The notes: a model not told the origin generated them from the letters alone. A DNA stretch of 64,000 bases from Siphonodentalium dalli (GCA_032622095.1 CP136066.1:198636816-198700815), one strand, 5' to 3'. Shown: positions 1 through 12,495, counted from the first letter of the stretch. Numbers and translations are program-made.

Positions 1-348
1 TCACGGTGGGGAATCACGTGATTCCCTGCCGTGATAGTACAAAGTGTAACAAAACTAGTAAAATATTTCAAATCATGCAACAGAAACTAATTCCGGCATG
101 CGTAAACTAACTTGTGATAAAGACAGAAAGAGAAGTGAGCTACAATATTGTAAACCATAAAGCAAAACTAATATTATTTGGCCGATTTTGAGGAGCAGGT
201 TGCCTCTTCAGTAGACAAAAAACTGGGCATGAAATTGGCATGGTTTTCTCTGCCCCCACTCAAAATTATATTTATTCATAGTTCTCTAGTTGTATTAAAT
301 ATTGCAATATTGCGTCATGTTTTGGCGATTTGCTGTCTGGAGCCCAAT

Positions 349-1105
349 TAGATCATGTCATGAGTCTGTACTCTGGCTCTGCCTGTAGAAATCAATATTC
401 CACGAATTCAAAACATGGGATCTGTTTGATGTTCTGACCTGCTCTGACAGGGAACTTTATAATAAACAACGCAGGAAATATATTTCTTTGTAAATACTTG
501 TTCCTTAACCATTTCATGACGGCAGCTGTGCTAGTGCAGCACTAACACCTGTGCCAGTGCATTCTCTTATATATACGAGTCTCCCATATTTAAGAGAATG
601 CAATGGCTTACAAGGTCAAGGTAAATATTGTTAGGCCAATGCATTCCCTTATATATGCGAGGCTCCCTATGCAAGACTCGCATAAACAAGAGAATGCATT
701 GGCACAGGGTTCTTGCAAAAATTTCATGAAGCTCAAGTTGGGGAAGGGTTAATAATCTAATTCAGAGTTGGGGGCGGTGGTCCCAGCTCAAGATTGATTG
801 ATTGTTTTTACTTTTGTGAGTCGATATCACAATAAACATTGAATTATTTCCTGGGAGAAATTCCATGATTGTAAACGATATAAATAAAAATAGAGTCAAC
901 AAAGTCACATAAATCATGTAATCTTGAGGGACGATCACTATTACATGTGTTTCACATTGAATCATAGAGTTAAATTGCCATAACTATTATTAATTTCAGC
1001 CTAAATCCCCACCAATCACTATTATTGGGCCATCACGATTATTAGGCACCTGAGAGTACGGGCATAGCCAGATTAGATATTAGAGATTCATGACATGATC
1101 TAGAA
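349..1105. mobile_element. Older relative of the 48580 element, split by a TTAA MITE
   Basis: Left AGATCATGTCATGAGTCTGT and right end (inverted) AGATCATGTCATGAATCTCT. CAGGGAACTTTATAA and AACGCAGGAAATATATTTCT match the arms of the 48580-49105 element. A TTAA-flanked MITE (509-748) is inserted in the left arm. Confidence 0.55.
509..748. mobile_element. TTAA-flanked MITE with palindromic core
   Basis: TTAA at 505-508 and 749-752. Left end CCATTTCATGACGGCAGCTG; the right end is AAGCTCAAGTTGGGGAAGGG. The core pair GCATTCTCTTATATATACGA / GCATTCCCTTATATATGCGA with GAGAATGCATTGGCACAGGG is present. Confidence 0.65.
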
Positions 1106-1229
1106 CATACTAAAAAATATCCCTAGTAATCTTGTGATCAGTTTCCCCATTGGTAATCTTTGTGATCAGTTTTCCCATTTAGTAATCTTTGCTGAAGTTG
1201 CACCCTGCTTCACAAATACAGCTTTTATA

Positions 1230-2110
1230 AGTAACAAGAGCTACGCTGGGCGTGCAATATACGCCCTCTCTTGGGTCGGCGGAAACTGATCAAAAAGGGG
1301 CATAACTCTGGTAAAAATTGGCGGACGGAACTCAAATTTAAACTTGACCTGTGTTTTGGTGGGAGAAAGTAATATACCAAATTATCATTGAATCCGATAA
1401 GCTCTAGTAAAGTTATCATGCGGACAACAAATTTCAGGGATTTTCAAAGTCAAATTACGTCAAATAAGGGGCATAACTCCGGTGAAAATTGGCGGACGGA
1501 ACCCAAATTCGAACTTGAGCTGTCTTTTCTCCTAATAAACCCACATACCAAATTTGATTGAAATCGGTTCACTCTAACTAAAGTTATCATCCGGACAACA
1601 AATTTCAGGGATTTTCTAAGTCAAATTACGTCAAAAAAGGGGCCATAACTCTCGCAAAAAATATCGGATTAAAACGAAATTCGGACTTGAGCTGTATTTC
1701 GATATATGTAATCACAAAAAAACGGGTTTTGCGTATAAACATTCCAAAATCGAGTTATCATCCAGAAACCAAAAAACATAAGAAAAACTGAATTTTCTGA
1801 GTCGAAAAAGGGGCATAACTCTGCCAAAAATGGTCGGACAGAACCCATGTTCGAACTTGACCTGTGTTTTGGTGGGCGAAAGTAATATACCAAATTTGGA
1901 TTCATTCCGATAAACTATACTAAAGTTATCATCCGGACAACAAATTTCAAGGATTTTCTAAGTCAAAAAACGTTAAATAAGGGGCATAACTCCGGTGAAA
2001 ATTGGCGGGCGGAACCCAAATTCGAACTTGAACTTACTTTTCGGCTAATAAACCCACATACCAAATTTTACTAATTTTGGTTCACTCTAACTAATGTTAT
2101 CATCCGGACA
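1230..2110. repeat. 171-bp tandem repeat, five copies
   Basis: GGGGCATAACTC (one copy GGGGCCATAACTC) starts at 1297, 1468, 1639, 1810 and 1981, exactly 171 bp apart. Units share GTTATCATCCGGACAACAAA and ATTGGCGGACGGAACCCAAA. The array ends in ACGGACGGACG. Short frames across it are not genes. Confidence 0.85.
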
Positions 2111-2227
2111 ACAGGTTAACGGACGGACGCCCAATGAGTGTTTTACAATTGGTGATGAAATAACAATATGTCAATTCCAAAATGGTGCTTTAATTTGAGA
2201 AGCCATTAGTACTATCAAAGTTCTTAA

Positions 2228-2940
2228 CTCTTTCTTTACTAAATACATATTGACGAGTAGTTCACTTAGGAAATGTTTAGATAATAAGTTCAACAAACGA
2301 CAATAGGTCATTTGTTAAACTTATTATCTAAATATTTCCCTTCGATGAATATGAATCCTTCTGAATTATCTTTTTGCCTTTCTGTCGTCTCCTCATTTTT
2401 TCCTGATCATCCTCAAAATGAATAATAGACCATTTCATTTTATTCCACACCCATTGACGTGAGGCACATGTATTCAACGGAATCCCAGCCATTGAATACA
2501 TATTAGTGTATACCTCTAGTGGAATACAAGCTGGAATTATTCTTGTTGACGTTGTCGCCAAGAAAGATGACATACATTACGTCGATCATCCGCTTCCGGT
2601 GATCCCCCCATAATTACTGGTTATTTGTCAGACTTAAATAACAATAAAGGTAGCTATAGTAACAATGGAGGTGACATTCATGGATTGAACTTATTTGACT
2701 GAACGGTATAGAATAAATACAGAACACAACTTGCATCATAATCTCGAATCTTTTATCGAACTCGTTGCGGATGGTGCAAAGTTATATTTCGCTCGAGCTA
2801 CGCTCTTGCAAAATATAGCCTTGCGCCATCCGCAACTCATTCGACAATCGATATAAGATTCTCGATTAAGATGCGCGTTGTGTTCTGTCTATGTATACAA
2901 TTGTACCTGGGTAGAAGAATCCATTTAGCAAAGAAAGGGC
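2228..2940. mobile_element. CTATACTAAAT-type MITE holding a foldback (2706-2898)
   Basis: Left TTAA (2224-2227) then CTCTTTCTTTACTAAATAC, right ATTTAGCAAAGAAAGGG. Inside, GAACACAACTTGCATCATAA ... is mirrored by TAAGATGCGCGTTGTGTTC, with arms of about 95 bp meeting near CGCTCGAGCTACG. This is a second element nested in the first. Confidence 0.55.
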
Positions 2941-2958
2941 TAAGAGTTCAATACCTTA

Positions 2959-4250
2959 GGCCTAAAAAAAAATACATTTGTTTCCGCTAACGAGCTGAAA
3001 AAAATTAGGGTAGGTAGGTAGGCTTAACTTTATTTTTTTGGTTAACTTTTTTTTTTCTCAGTATCTTTAAAAATAACTGTATAATACTTGTCAATAACCC
3101 AAACTATGCACTTCTTAACCCCAATCTTGTTAACCCAGATGACAGAGGAACTAGAAACTCCAATTCAATCTTACATATGCTTTAATATTTACATATATAC
3201 TAGTCTATAAACTAATATAGTCTTTGAGAATCCTAATATTTCCCATATGGTCTGGCGACCACTGGAGTCAGTCCAGCACCACTGCACTGTTCACATATTG
3301 GAGTGACCGTCTTGTACCGATCTCTTAATGATGGCTTCATAACACTACCTTCTCCTCTGCATTCAGTGAATGATCTAGGTATTTTTTGGCGACACCTGCT
3401 TTCGGGCAATGATATGCCAAAGTCATAACCTGAAGGCCTGAGCGGAGGAAGGTTTCGGAGGGGTGACCCCTGCTGATGGTGGGGGTTCTCCCCCTGGAAA
3501 ATGTTTGAAAATCCATTGCATTTAGACCTAATCTAGGGCACTTTGAGTCAGTATTTTGAATTTTACTGAGAGGTCAATTTGATCAAGTTTCTCAAGCATA
3601 ACTTTCAAATTTTTATATACTAGCATGTATGGATCAAAATGCTTATAAGTTATTGTCAGATATCTTTTGGTTCAATGGATTATGCTTATCCTGCTTGAAA
3701 TGAGACTTACCATTATCACTCTAATTCATATAATATGCTATTTTATAAAATTCAAGTGAGACACATACATAATATACTACATGTAGTACAGAAACAATGT
3801 CTATTAAGTTAGTAATTACTATTTATAGTACTAATCTCTATATTAATCTTACATTTGGTATTATGAGATCCCACCTGATAACCAGGTTGATTCGATCAAA
3901 TTGTTAATATTCCTGTACTGTATTTGATTGAAATACTGAAGTCTGAAGGCTGAATGATAACAAACCTGAACTGAAACTATTTGAAGTTTTCACAGATGAC
4001 AGCTAGATAAAGCCAAACATACTTTACAGTATAATTCCAACTGTCAAACTTAAATCTTTTTTTAAACTTAAATTTCTTATGTCAATATATATAAATGTTT
4101 TGCATCTTGTTATGATATGAATTGGGACCTAAATTTTGTTTTTTGGTCCATTTTTTTTTTTTTTTGCAATGGCAATAAAAAGTTTAGGGTCGGGGGTTTA
4201 AAATAGGGTCGGTCGGGTTAGCGGAAACAAATGTCTTTTTTTTTTAGGCC
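2959..4250. mobile_element. Related GGCC-ended element, 1.29 kb
   Basis: Ends GGCCTAAAAAAAAATACATT then TGTTTCCGCTAAC, mirrored at the right end (GTTAGCGGAAACAAATGT ... TTTAGGCC). The termini resemble those of the 27792-29071 element and the length is nearly equal. The target duplication is unclear: CCTTAGG occurs at both junctions but overlaps the ends. Confidence 0.65.
3233..3526 (-). pseudogene. Open frame within the GGCC-ended element
   Basis: About 98 codons read without a stop on the minus strand, ending at 3233: QGENPHHQQGSPLRNLPPLR..., then FTECRGEGSVMKPS and RYKTVTPICEQCSGAGLTPV. A CxxC pair is present. I recognise no family. It could be the remnant C-terminus of the element's own protein. 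Confidence 0.35.
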
Positions 4251-4422
4251 TTAGGGTTATATAGGCATTTGATGATGGAAATTTTGAGTTCCTTAGGTAC
4301 TTTTCCCACAGTAACCCTTATACGATCAAATATGCTGTATCATGTAGATATAACAGTATAGACTTCACACAGTCCTGGGTTAAACTTTGAATGATCCGAC
4401 CATCGTAGCAAAACAATATTTA

Positions 4423-4545
4423 CAAGCCTTCAAAATAGTGTGTCTGTCATTTGCAGAAAGAGGTCCCCAGAGGGTGAATTTAGTGATGCTAGCCCACTGT
4501 GGGGACCTCATTCTGCAAATGACAGACACACTATTTGTAGGCTTG
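4423..4545. mobile_element. CAAGCCTT MITE, short form
   Basis: Ends CAAGCCTTCAAAATAGTGTG and the inverted CAAGCCTACAAATAGTGTG. Arms hold TGAGGTCCCCAGAGGGTGAA-like sequence. Flanks AATATTTA and GATCTTTA match at 6 of 8. Confidence 0.65.
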
Positions 4546-4632
4546 GATCTTTAGATTCCTGATCATATCATTTTTTTAAATAATGATAATTCTATGAAAG
4601 TCGCTGATATAATAATGGGTTAATCAGGTTAA

Positions 4633-4986
4633 CCCTTTACCCAACAGAACGGCCCTGTGCCAATGCATTCTCTTATATATGCGAGTCGACCATAGGTCGC
4701 CTCGCATATATAAAAGAATGCATTGGCTTAACACATTAAAAATTATAAAATTGTTAAAGAATGTAAGAAAAAATGCATTCTGTTATATATGCGAGGCGAC
4801 CTATGGTCGACTCGCATATATAAGAGAATGCATTGGCACAGGGCATAACTGTAACTATCACAACGTGGTCAAGGAGCCGATTCCAATGATATCCATATGT
4901 GTATGGTTCTATTGAGACAGACCCAAGATATTTTAGGCTGTTGAAGCTTTATTTGGCCGGTTTTGGCCGGTTTGTTGGGTAAAGGG
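4633..4986. mobile_element. TTAA MITE, CCCTTTACCCAACA ends, double core
   Basis: Left TTAA (4629-4632) then CCCTTTACCCAACA; the right end inverted is CCCTTTACCCAACA followed by TCCT rather than TTAA. Two copies of the GCATTCTCTTATATATGCGA palindrome lie in tandem (about 4665-4840). Confidence 0.65.
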
Positions 4987-5340
4987 TCCTACTCAAGTGG
5001 AAACGTACAAGAAAGTGTATCAGCGTATCATGTGAACAGTCAATACTAACTTAGTCAGGCAATGACTGTACCATTTTGATAGCTAAATGTGTAACAGTGT
5101 GTGCATGTTAACAAGTTCTTTAGATACGAAAATTTAGGGAGTGATTGATTCTGAGAGAAAAGTTGAGGGTAAAAGTCCAATTTGCAGGGTGTTATAGCCA
5201 TTTATGTAAATTTTCGGGTAAAATCACCCATTTACTTATTTAAATCAAGATCAATGATTCACTTAATTGCCAACATATCGGAACATATCTTATTATCATA
5301 TCCCTTACATTTTGCATGGTTCACATGACTTTGCCAATGG

Positions 5341-5592
5341 CAAGCCTTGAAATAGTGTGCCTGTCATTTGCAGAATGAGGTCCCCAGAGGGTGAATTTAG
5401 TGATGCTACCCCACATAGTGAGCTAGCATCACCAAATTCACCCTATGGGAACCTCATTCTGCTGAGGTGTAAGCAGAATGAGGTCCCCAGAGGGTAATTT
5501 GGTATGCTAGCCCGCTATGTGGGGTAGCATCACTAAATTCACCCTCTGGGGACCTCATTCTGCAAATGACAGGCACACTATTTCAAGGCTTG
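5341..5592. mobile_element. CAAGCCTT MITE with perfect 8-bp duplication
   Basis: Ends CAAGCCTTGAAATAGTGTGC on both sides; duplication GCCAATGG at 5333-5340 and 5593-5600. Made of two nested palindromes of the GAGGTCCCCAGAGGGTGAAT arm, and can fold almost completely. Confidence 0.82.
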
Positions 5593-6333
5593 GCCAATGG
5601 TAATCCCTTTCTCTTGTATTAGTGCAGTAACCTATATCAATCAGTTCACACAGTTTGTTGAACTTATTAGTTGAACATCCTTACAAAAGAATCAGTGGGA
5701 ATATTAAGTAACACAAATTTAGACTTCAGAAAATGTTATCTATCCATTAGAAGACACAAAGATCCCCAAAGTTGGGCGGGATTAAGTTAATAACACAACA
5801 AGGCATTGCACTTAAGATCCCTGAAGAAAATAGACAATTCAGTTACCTCGTTTGGCTGAAATTATAATGAAATAAAAAAGTAATCTACATGTTATAATTT
5901 CTGAATGACAAAACACTGGTTTAGAGTTAAATATAATGTTTAGATCGAAGGGTCTTTGATTTTACACAAATAAATTCAAAGACTATAATGTTCTAACCAT
6001 TGATGTAAAACATGTGTGCTCAATAAGGAAGATCACTGAGTCGCTACCATATTGGATCCATCCAGCCCCGTTCCGCGCATTCAGTGCTACAGGTCAAAGA
6101 TCTGGAGTAGCAATGCACCAGCGCAACAGATTCGTCTGAACACTCCTTTACACGAACCTGTCTATTATGTGACGAGTGACAGGAACACATGCAGGATTAT
6201 GTGCATCAATAAAAATTGGAACTAACAAAACAATCACTTGATCTGACTTGATGCCAAAAAATATTGTGTGTTGGTGTGTAATAAATACAGAATCAAACAT
6301 GACTGAACTTTATCACATTCGTTTTTTATGGTA

Positions 6334-6466
6334 CAGTAATGCCCTAAATAATCGACTCCTTAACCACAGCAGAATTATGGGTAATTTTTCAGGATTTAGT
6401 CGGAAATATGGATTGTTGCCATTCATTGGAAAGCTCTCAGTGAGTCGATTATTTAGGGCATTACTG
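6334..6466. mobile_element. TA-flanked palindromic MITE (CAGTAATGCCCTAAATA)
   Basis: TA, then CAGTAATGCCCTAAATAATC; mirrored at the right end, then TA. TA duplication with CAGT ends fits Tc1/mariner. The core GGCAACAATCCATATTTCC-type sequence is shared with three more copies. Confidence 0.75.
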
Positions 6467-6761
6467 TACATGTTACAATTTGACCTCTCAATGTAACATT
6501 GCACCATAATCTCATGGGATAATATTTAACACATTGACACACCTGAGTCATTCTTTCTGCTGGTATTTATGTGCAGGTTATCAAACACAGATTGAACACA
6601 TTCAATTATAAACAATTTAATAAAAATTTGATGGATGACCGGTTTTGAAAATGAAAATTACTATTGTGGTCAAATCCCATACAAGAAAGTTCGGGAGATT
6701 CACCAATAAAGAATTACTGGAAATTCATCTACAATATAAAACATTTCACTTAACCCATAGT

Positions 6762-7189
6762 CAAGTCTGGTAGTATGGTGTCTGACATTTGCAGAATGGG
6801 GTCCCCAGAGGGTGAATATAGTGCTAGCATCACCAAATTCACCCCCCCCCCCCTGGAAACCTCATTCTGCTTAGGACTCAACTGCTATGGCAGACCTAGG
6901 ATCAAATTAAATTTCCGCAGTTGAAGTTGGTGATGTTCACATTAGTGACCTCAATTATGCATTTTATCTTCGGCAAATTAGGGGATATAGAAACTTCCCA
7001 GATGGGAAAAAGTAACTAAAACAATGTTAATTTCAGACTATTTATACTTTCCAGAAGATGAGGCCAAAGCAAATTAGGTCCCCCGAGGGTGATTTTGGTG
7101 ATGCTAGCAGGCTGTGCGGGATAGCGTCACCAAATTCACCCTCTGGGGACCTCAATCTTCAAATGTCAGACACACTATTTCAAGGCTTC
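6762..7189. mobile_element. CAAGCCTT MITE, long decayed copy
   Basis: Left CAAGTCTGGTAGTATGGTGT, right inverted GAAGCCTTGAAATAGTGTGT. Arms include GTCCCCAGAGGGTGAAT. Flanking bases agree only partly. Frames inside are not genes. Confidence 0.5.
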
Positions 7190-7263
7190 AGTATAGTGAT
7201 CCCTTTGAGAGGTGCGTTCCATTTCTGGCCTCTCCGTCACTATCCGTAATCGTAAACAGTATG

Positions 7264-7620
7264 TTTGTTCTAATTAAAGTGATGTGAAACACTCCAGTAG
7301 GGTGATAAAATAGAAACAGAGAATAATCTTGTTCAAAGGAGTTATTTAAAAAAATATTAAAACCAAATTGAAAACACACACCATCATTCTTATATATTAA
7401 TTCAATGCAGTGACTCTCGATGGTGAAATCGTTTTCTTTAGTTTATCACCGATATATGCGTCCCAAATTGAGTTGTAAATATTTACAATTGAGTGTAGTT
7501 CAGACGATGTTTTCCATGGAGTGGTACAGTCGATTTGTTTCATATTTTCGGTGATGTAAGTAGAATGTAACATTCCTCCAGTTTGCATAGCACCTGATTA
7601 CTAACTTATCAGTTTCACGC
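7264..7620. repeat. Dispersed ~350-bp repeat, copy 1
   Basis: TAATTAAAGTGATGTGAAAC to CAGTTTCACGCACCCGAACA; matched at 20128-20470 in the same orientation with about 80% likeness by eye. It explains the short open frames found here. Confidence 0.65.
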
Positions 7621-8216
7621 ACCCGAACAAGTATGATATTGTGATATTTCTCACTATTTGTATATCGTATTTTCAGTGGGCAAATTATTTAATTGAACAA
7701 ACTTATCCGCTATAAACCAGACTTTCCCAATACATGTCGAAGTAATCCAGGTACAATGGGCAGATCATTAATAACAAACACCATTGTCAAATATATCTGC
7801 ATGGTTTAATGTTGCGACATTAATTACAGTCCTATTCAATTCTACCGTGTATATAGTTATGCTAATCACGCAAATCGAGTTCAATCATGCCTCTAGTATT
7901 GTTTGTAACTTGGAAACTCTCAAACACACACGGATAAAAAGCTACAGTAATTTTCAATAGGGAGAATTCAAATTTGTCTGACACATTTACCCGTTGGGCT
8001 GCATGTTATGCGGTCCGGCGGGGTCTCCATTTAGATACTGGTAGACGATTGTTATGCTAGACGGATGGTATATGTATGTATATATATATATTGTTGCTGC
8101 TGTTAAATCTGTTGATACATGTGACATTAAAATGACTAATTCCCCGACTATGATTTGTCTTCTTGAAAATCTACAACCCGGAAAACAGCTCTACTACACA
8201 AGTACATAATATGACT

Positions 8217-8303
8217 TTAAGTGTCAGGCTCAGAAATCACAGTTGACACGCCACTCTTGATACCATCTGCATGATGATGGACCAGCCTAGAAGTCACTTC
8301 TCC
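8217..8303 (-). CDS. Possible alternative terminal exon of the kinesin gene
   Basis: A pyrimidine-rich stretch and CACAG precede 28 open codons ending in TAA: GEVTSRLVHHHADGIKSGVS then TVISEPDT. It is in phase 0, which fits exon 14. It resembles no KIF16B segment I know and would give a short motor-only protein. There is no AATAAA within about 200 bp, so this may be chance. Confidence 0.15.
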   Translation of the reverse strand, partial: GEVTSRLVHHHADGIKSGVSTVISEPDT

Positions 8304-8547
8304 CTGTGTATTAAGGAGAAGTAGACTGTTATTACAGAGAAGTCATAAAGTCCGAAGTTCCATTTACACACCCAACATTACCCTTCTATGACCCAATATG
8401 TATATTGCAACACAAGAGCCCATTTATAAAACCATTATAGAGTAAGAACACCATTATAATCAGTATATATAATTATAAATATTCTGTTGGGAGTTCTTGG
8501 GCTTACAATACAGCTGCACACTTGTAATTACACATATTGTATACTAA

Positions 8548-9553
8548 TAGGGTTGGGCGGTATTGACGTTTTTAAAAACCGCGATTTTTCCATAATAACA
8601 CCACGATATACGGTTTTATTGAATATTATTTTACTATTGAAAAATACCACGTAAAATAAAATTTTACATGAGAGATATAACACTCCGGGTTTTCGTTATA
8701 AGGGATGTAAAATTGTACACACTATCACCAGGCAGTAAATGATAAACTATTCTCAGAATGGCATGTGCCCATTCTATAAAGTTCCCGCCTTCTGGAATAC
8801 GCAACAACATTGAGTGAATTACAGGCTCAAGTTATCCTGATTAGGCCTACTCCTACTACATATCAGCACGCGATGCACATTCCCGTTACGTCATAGCTAA
8901 GCACGTGCTCATAGGTTGATAGAGGACCTAGTAGAATTGGGCTAAGATGGTAGATTCTGGGTTGTCTGCAGTTTATCATACACTACCGCGTCTACCGGTA
9001 TGAGTTACGGAACATTTTTAATTAACTTTTGAACACGGGAAAGATAATCATAATTAATCATTGAACAATATTGCAGTTCGTGTGTTTATTTGTCCAAATT
9101 CTTGGCAAGAAACACTAACGTGTCAACTCTAGAAGGATAGAGACATGTTCCTTTCCTGTGTCAAGTTTTAAGATATAATTGAACGACAAATACCGCCGAG
9201 TCATGAGTCAGAAAGTTTGGATGAAGTATCGCTCGATACTTTACACCGCTACCAGGTTGGATTCGGAAGAAGATACTCCATCGCTGTACTTTAGCCCAAA
9301 ATACAGCCGTTGCGTCATTGGTTACAATAAAATACAATGGAGACTTAAATTGGGAGCGACCGATAAAGGCTGCTTTCAATCAGCGGTCCGCTAAAGTATT
9401 CAACTCAGTATTGGATTGTAATTTGAAACCGTCTTTTGAGGTGATAAAATTGCGGTTGCAATATATTGAATTTTTATTTTACACACGGTTTCAATACGGT
9501 TTTTCTTTTCCAAACCGACTATAGTCAATATATTGAAATATCGCCCAGCCCTA
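8548..9553. mobile_element. TAGGGCTGGGCGATA-type element, 1.0 kb (hAT-like)
   Basis: Left end TAGGGTTGGGCGGTATTGAC, right end inverted TAGGGCTGGGCGATATTTCA. Flanking TATACTAA and TATACTAT agree at 7 of 8, suggesting an 8-bp duplication. Open frames inside are short and unrecognised. TAGGGCTGGGCGATA ends occur in known hAT families (recalled, not checked). Confidence 0.7.
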
Positions 9554-10013
9554 TATACTATAACAACATCCTTCATACATGTGGCTTCACCAGAGTTGAA
9601 AATAAATTAACATCAGTCACAGTTCACCACTGATCAGTCTTCAATCAAAAGTTTCCAATGGTACATTCTGTGAATGTTAATGTGTGGGTATTTATGGTAC
9701 CGGAAATAGGAAAACCCCTGCAAATGCATGAATATTCGAAAAATAAATTAACATCTTTTTTGGGGATTTTGAATGCCGGGTTTTGTGAATCCGGGAGAAA
9801 TTTGGGGTTATGTGTATTTGTGGAATTGCCATGGCAATCCTGGAGTCTCACAGACAATCCGTGAAACTTAACAGCTCTGGTTGGGACATATGCATACTGG
9901 CACAGTTTAGGGATAAAGTGTCTCCCGTCGTCTTCTAAGCTGGTCCGTGTGATTGACAGTGCATTATATAACATGCAGGAATAAGTGCATCAATAAAATA
10001 TTCTGATTCGCAA
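9554..10013. other. Intronic spacer, nothing assigned
   Basis: Short frames on both strands (up to 109 codons) share no recognisable motif. Confidence 0.5.
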
Positions 10014-10469
10014 CAAGCCTCAGTTTAGTGTGCCTGTCATTTGCAGAATGAGGTCCCCAGAGGGTGAATTTAGTGACGTTATCCCGCATAGTGGACTAGC
10101 ATCACTAGATTCACACTCTTGAGGACCTCATTCTGCATAGGCCTCATATTCTCTGGAAAGTTTCTTTATTATCAAATTTCTATAGAAACTTCTTCACATA
10201 GATTTTATTTCTTTTTTAGTTTCTCTATATCCCCAAATTGGCAGACGACACATTGCATAATTGAGGTTCCCAATGGGTGCACATCACAATGTTCACCATT
10301 TGGGAACTTCAATCTGAGTATATGTCTCCAATAGCAGATGATACCATGCAGAATGAGGTCCCCAGAGGGTGAATTTGGTGATGCTAGCCCACTATGCGGA
10401 TAGCGTCTCTAAATTCACCCTCTGGGGACCTCATTCTTCAAAAGACAGGCACATTATAATCAGGCTTGA
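10014..10469. mobile_element. CAAGCCT MITE, long form
   Basis: Ends CAAGCCTCAGTTTAGTGTGC and inverted CAAGCCTGATTATAATGTGC. Flanks ATTCGCAA and ATTAGCAA match at 7 of 8. The inner segment (GAAACTTCTTCACATAGATT..., GAGGTTCCCAATGGGTG) is shared with 20538-20923 and 39499-39907. Confidence 0.72.
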
Positions 10470-10477
10470 TTAGCAAA

Positions 10478-12420
10478 GAATAAATTTTAGAAATTACTGG
10501 AAAGACCATCTTCGTGAACATTTCGTGTAACACAAAGAATACAAAAATTTAAAAAACTAGCGAAACCAGATAGTTTTGAGAGAACCCAGTGAAGCATGCC
10601 TTAATGATCTAATGCATATAAACCTAAAGGTTTTACCTGGAGGAAAAACTGAAAATAATTTGCCAACATGTAACAATGAATTATCAGGTTCAAAACAAAA
10701 CTTAAATCTCAAAATGCAAACAGAATAAGATATCTGATTATGAAATTCCAGTGTTCATAATGGGGTCTGAAGTAACAAATGTAATGTAGAAATTCTTATT
10801 ATTTCTTTAAGAATATAATACAATTTGGTATTTAAAATATATTAGTCACAAACTGTACTTTGTGCAAAAAAAATCCCTAAAACTTCCAGTAATCATCACT
10901 GGTTGTTGTGCGGCAAACTTGCATGACTTTTATAATTTCAAATCTATTTCAGAATAACAGCTTTTCATCTGTTACAAGATTAATTAATCAATTAAATGAG
11001 AACAAGCCTTTGTTGCTGGTAAAACAATGATATAAGTTGTAGAGTGTTCCCATATTTTCATTTCCGTGTGGAAATAAATATTTGTTTAGTATTTGTTGAA
11101 AAAATTAAACAAATTACAGTACCTCAAAATAAGGAGCAATATTTATAACTGAAATAAAAATAAATGAATTTCTTCTTTTAGTTATTAGAAATCTTTTACC
11201 TTCAGAACCATTATGAACACCTCAATGACATTAAACTGAATTCAAAATAACATGCTTCTTCATTTCATAACACAGATGAAAATAGCAATACAAAAACGGA
11301 ATACTATGAACAAACTCACAACCATTCTAAGTAAATTTAATTATGAATTGTATGCACGATTTTCAGAGATATTAATAATTTATATAAGGTACAGCACAAC
11401 CTAGATTACTATAGTAGTTACAGTGACCTATACCGTATACACCCATAAAATAATATACATCATGATTCATATAAAACACGACATTAGATTAGCACTATGA
11501 ATGCAAACTGAGATTTTGCATGTGGGGGTCCTCGAAAGGAAGCCCAGTCCAATGTTTTTGTGTAAAATAATTCACGAACACCCAGGGCTTACTGATGGGT
11601 GTATACAGTAGTTGTCAGACCTATATTATTATAAAATGCATTGAGGATACACTAGTAGTACTTGAATAGAGAGTTATACATTGAAAATATCGATACTTTC
11701 ACATTCATCAAAGTTAGTATTGGGCAATGCTGCGATGGAACATGTTGTCATGACGAAATTCCTAGAACCAACATTTAATCCCACCTTGAGGGTATTATTT
11801 TATTTAAACAAATTAGCTTTTTTATAAACCTATGAGCAAACTATTATTATGAAAAATGAAGTATATGTAATAACTATTTAATAAAATCTGCTGTAATTTG
11901 GAGGAAAAAATCAGATAAAGAAAAGAGTTTCAGGCCAAATTTTTTGGAAAATCATGCACGATTTTTATAGTTACTTTTTTATTTCTGGGGCACACTCGAA
12001 CAAAGCACTCCAACTATGCATCAGCTGGCTCTGTGTTTAATTTAAATTGCCTGTGGCCATTTTTAACTGAACAGATGTCTATAGAAGTTGATAGATTACA
12101 TGTGATTTATATATTAAAAATCACCCAATAATGTATCATTGACACACTTTTACTTACTTTGCAAATGCAAAACATCATGTGTTTAACACCTGTGTAAACA
12201 TTGCCACAAATTAAAGTAATGAATGGTAAATTTAAATGGGGAAAAAGGTTTGTCAGATCTCATTTAAATGCATATGTGACCCCACAACAGACTGAATGCA
12301 ATTAAAAGGTTTGCGCTGGCATTGTTTTTGGACCATGCGCGCAGACCTGAGAAATGGGAAATTTGCATGGCCTTACTAAGGTTTTATACAGTATCTACTA
12401 TGATGTGCATGTATACTCAC
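10478..12420. other. A+T-rich kinesin intron, no feature
   Basis: I searched the minus strand for KIF16B FHA and coiled-coil exons and found none. No repeat structure was noticed. Confidence 0.5.
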
Positions 12421-12495
12421 AATATCGCCGCCGAGTAGAGCCTTCAGTCTGGCAATTTCTAGTCTCAGTTCACGTATCAGTCGAACATTTACATC
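12421..12495 (-). CDS. KIF16B: Kinesin exon 14 (neck helix)
   Basis: Acceptor CACCTAG|GATGTA, donor ATT|GTGAGT, 25 codons in phase 0: [20 protein letters not shown] then LGGDI. This equals the 'NEDxNVxLIRELRxEIxRLKxLL' neck of kinesin-3 motors. It is the last exon I can assign by family likeness. The next one must be phase 0 at its start. Confidence 0.9.

Noticed and set aside
9645-9974. 109-codon minus-strand frame
   Set aside because: No motif, no splice context that fits the kinesin phases, and an overlapping plus-strand frame of similar quality.
1-12420. KIF16B FHA or PX exons
   Set aside because: I looked on the minus strand and found no matching block. The tail exons are probably outside the window or too diverged to see by eye.
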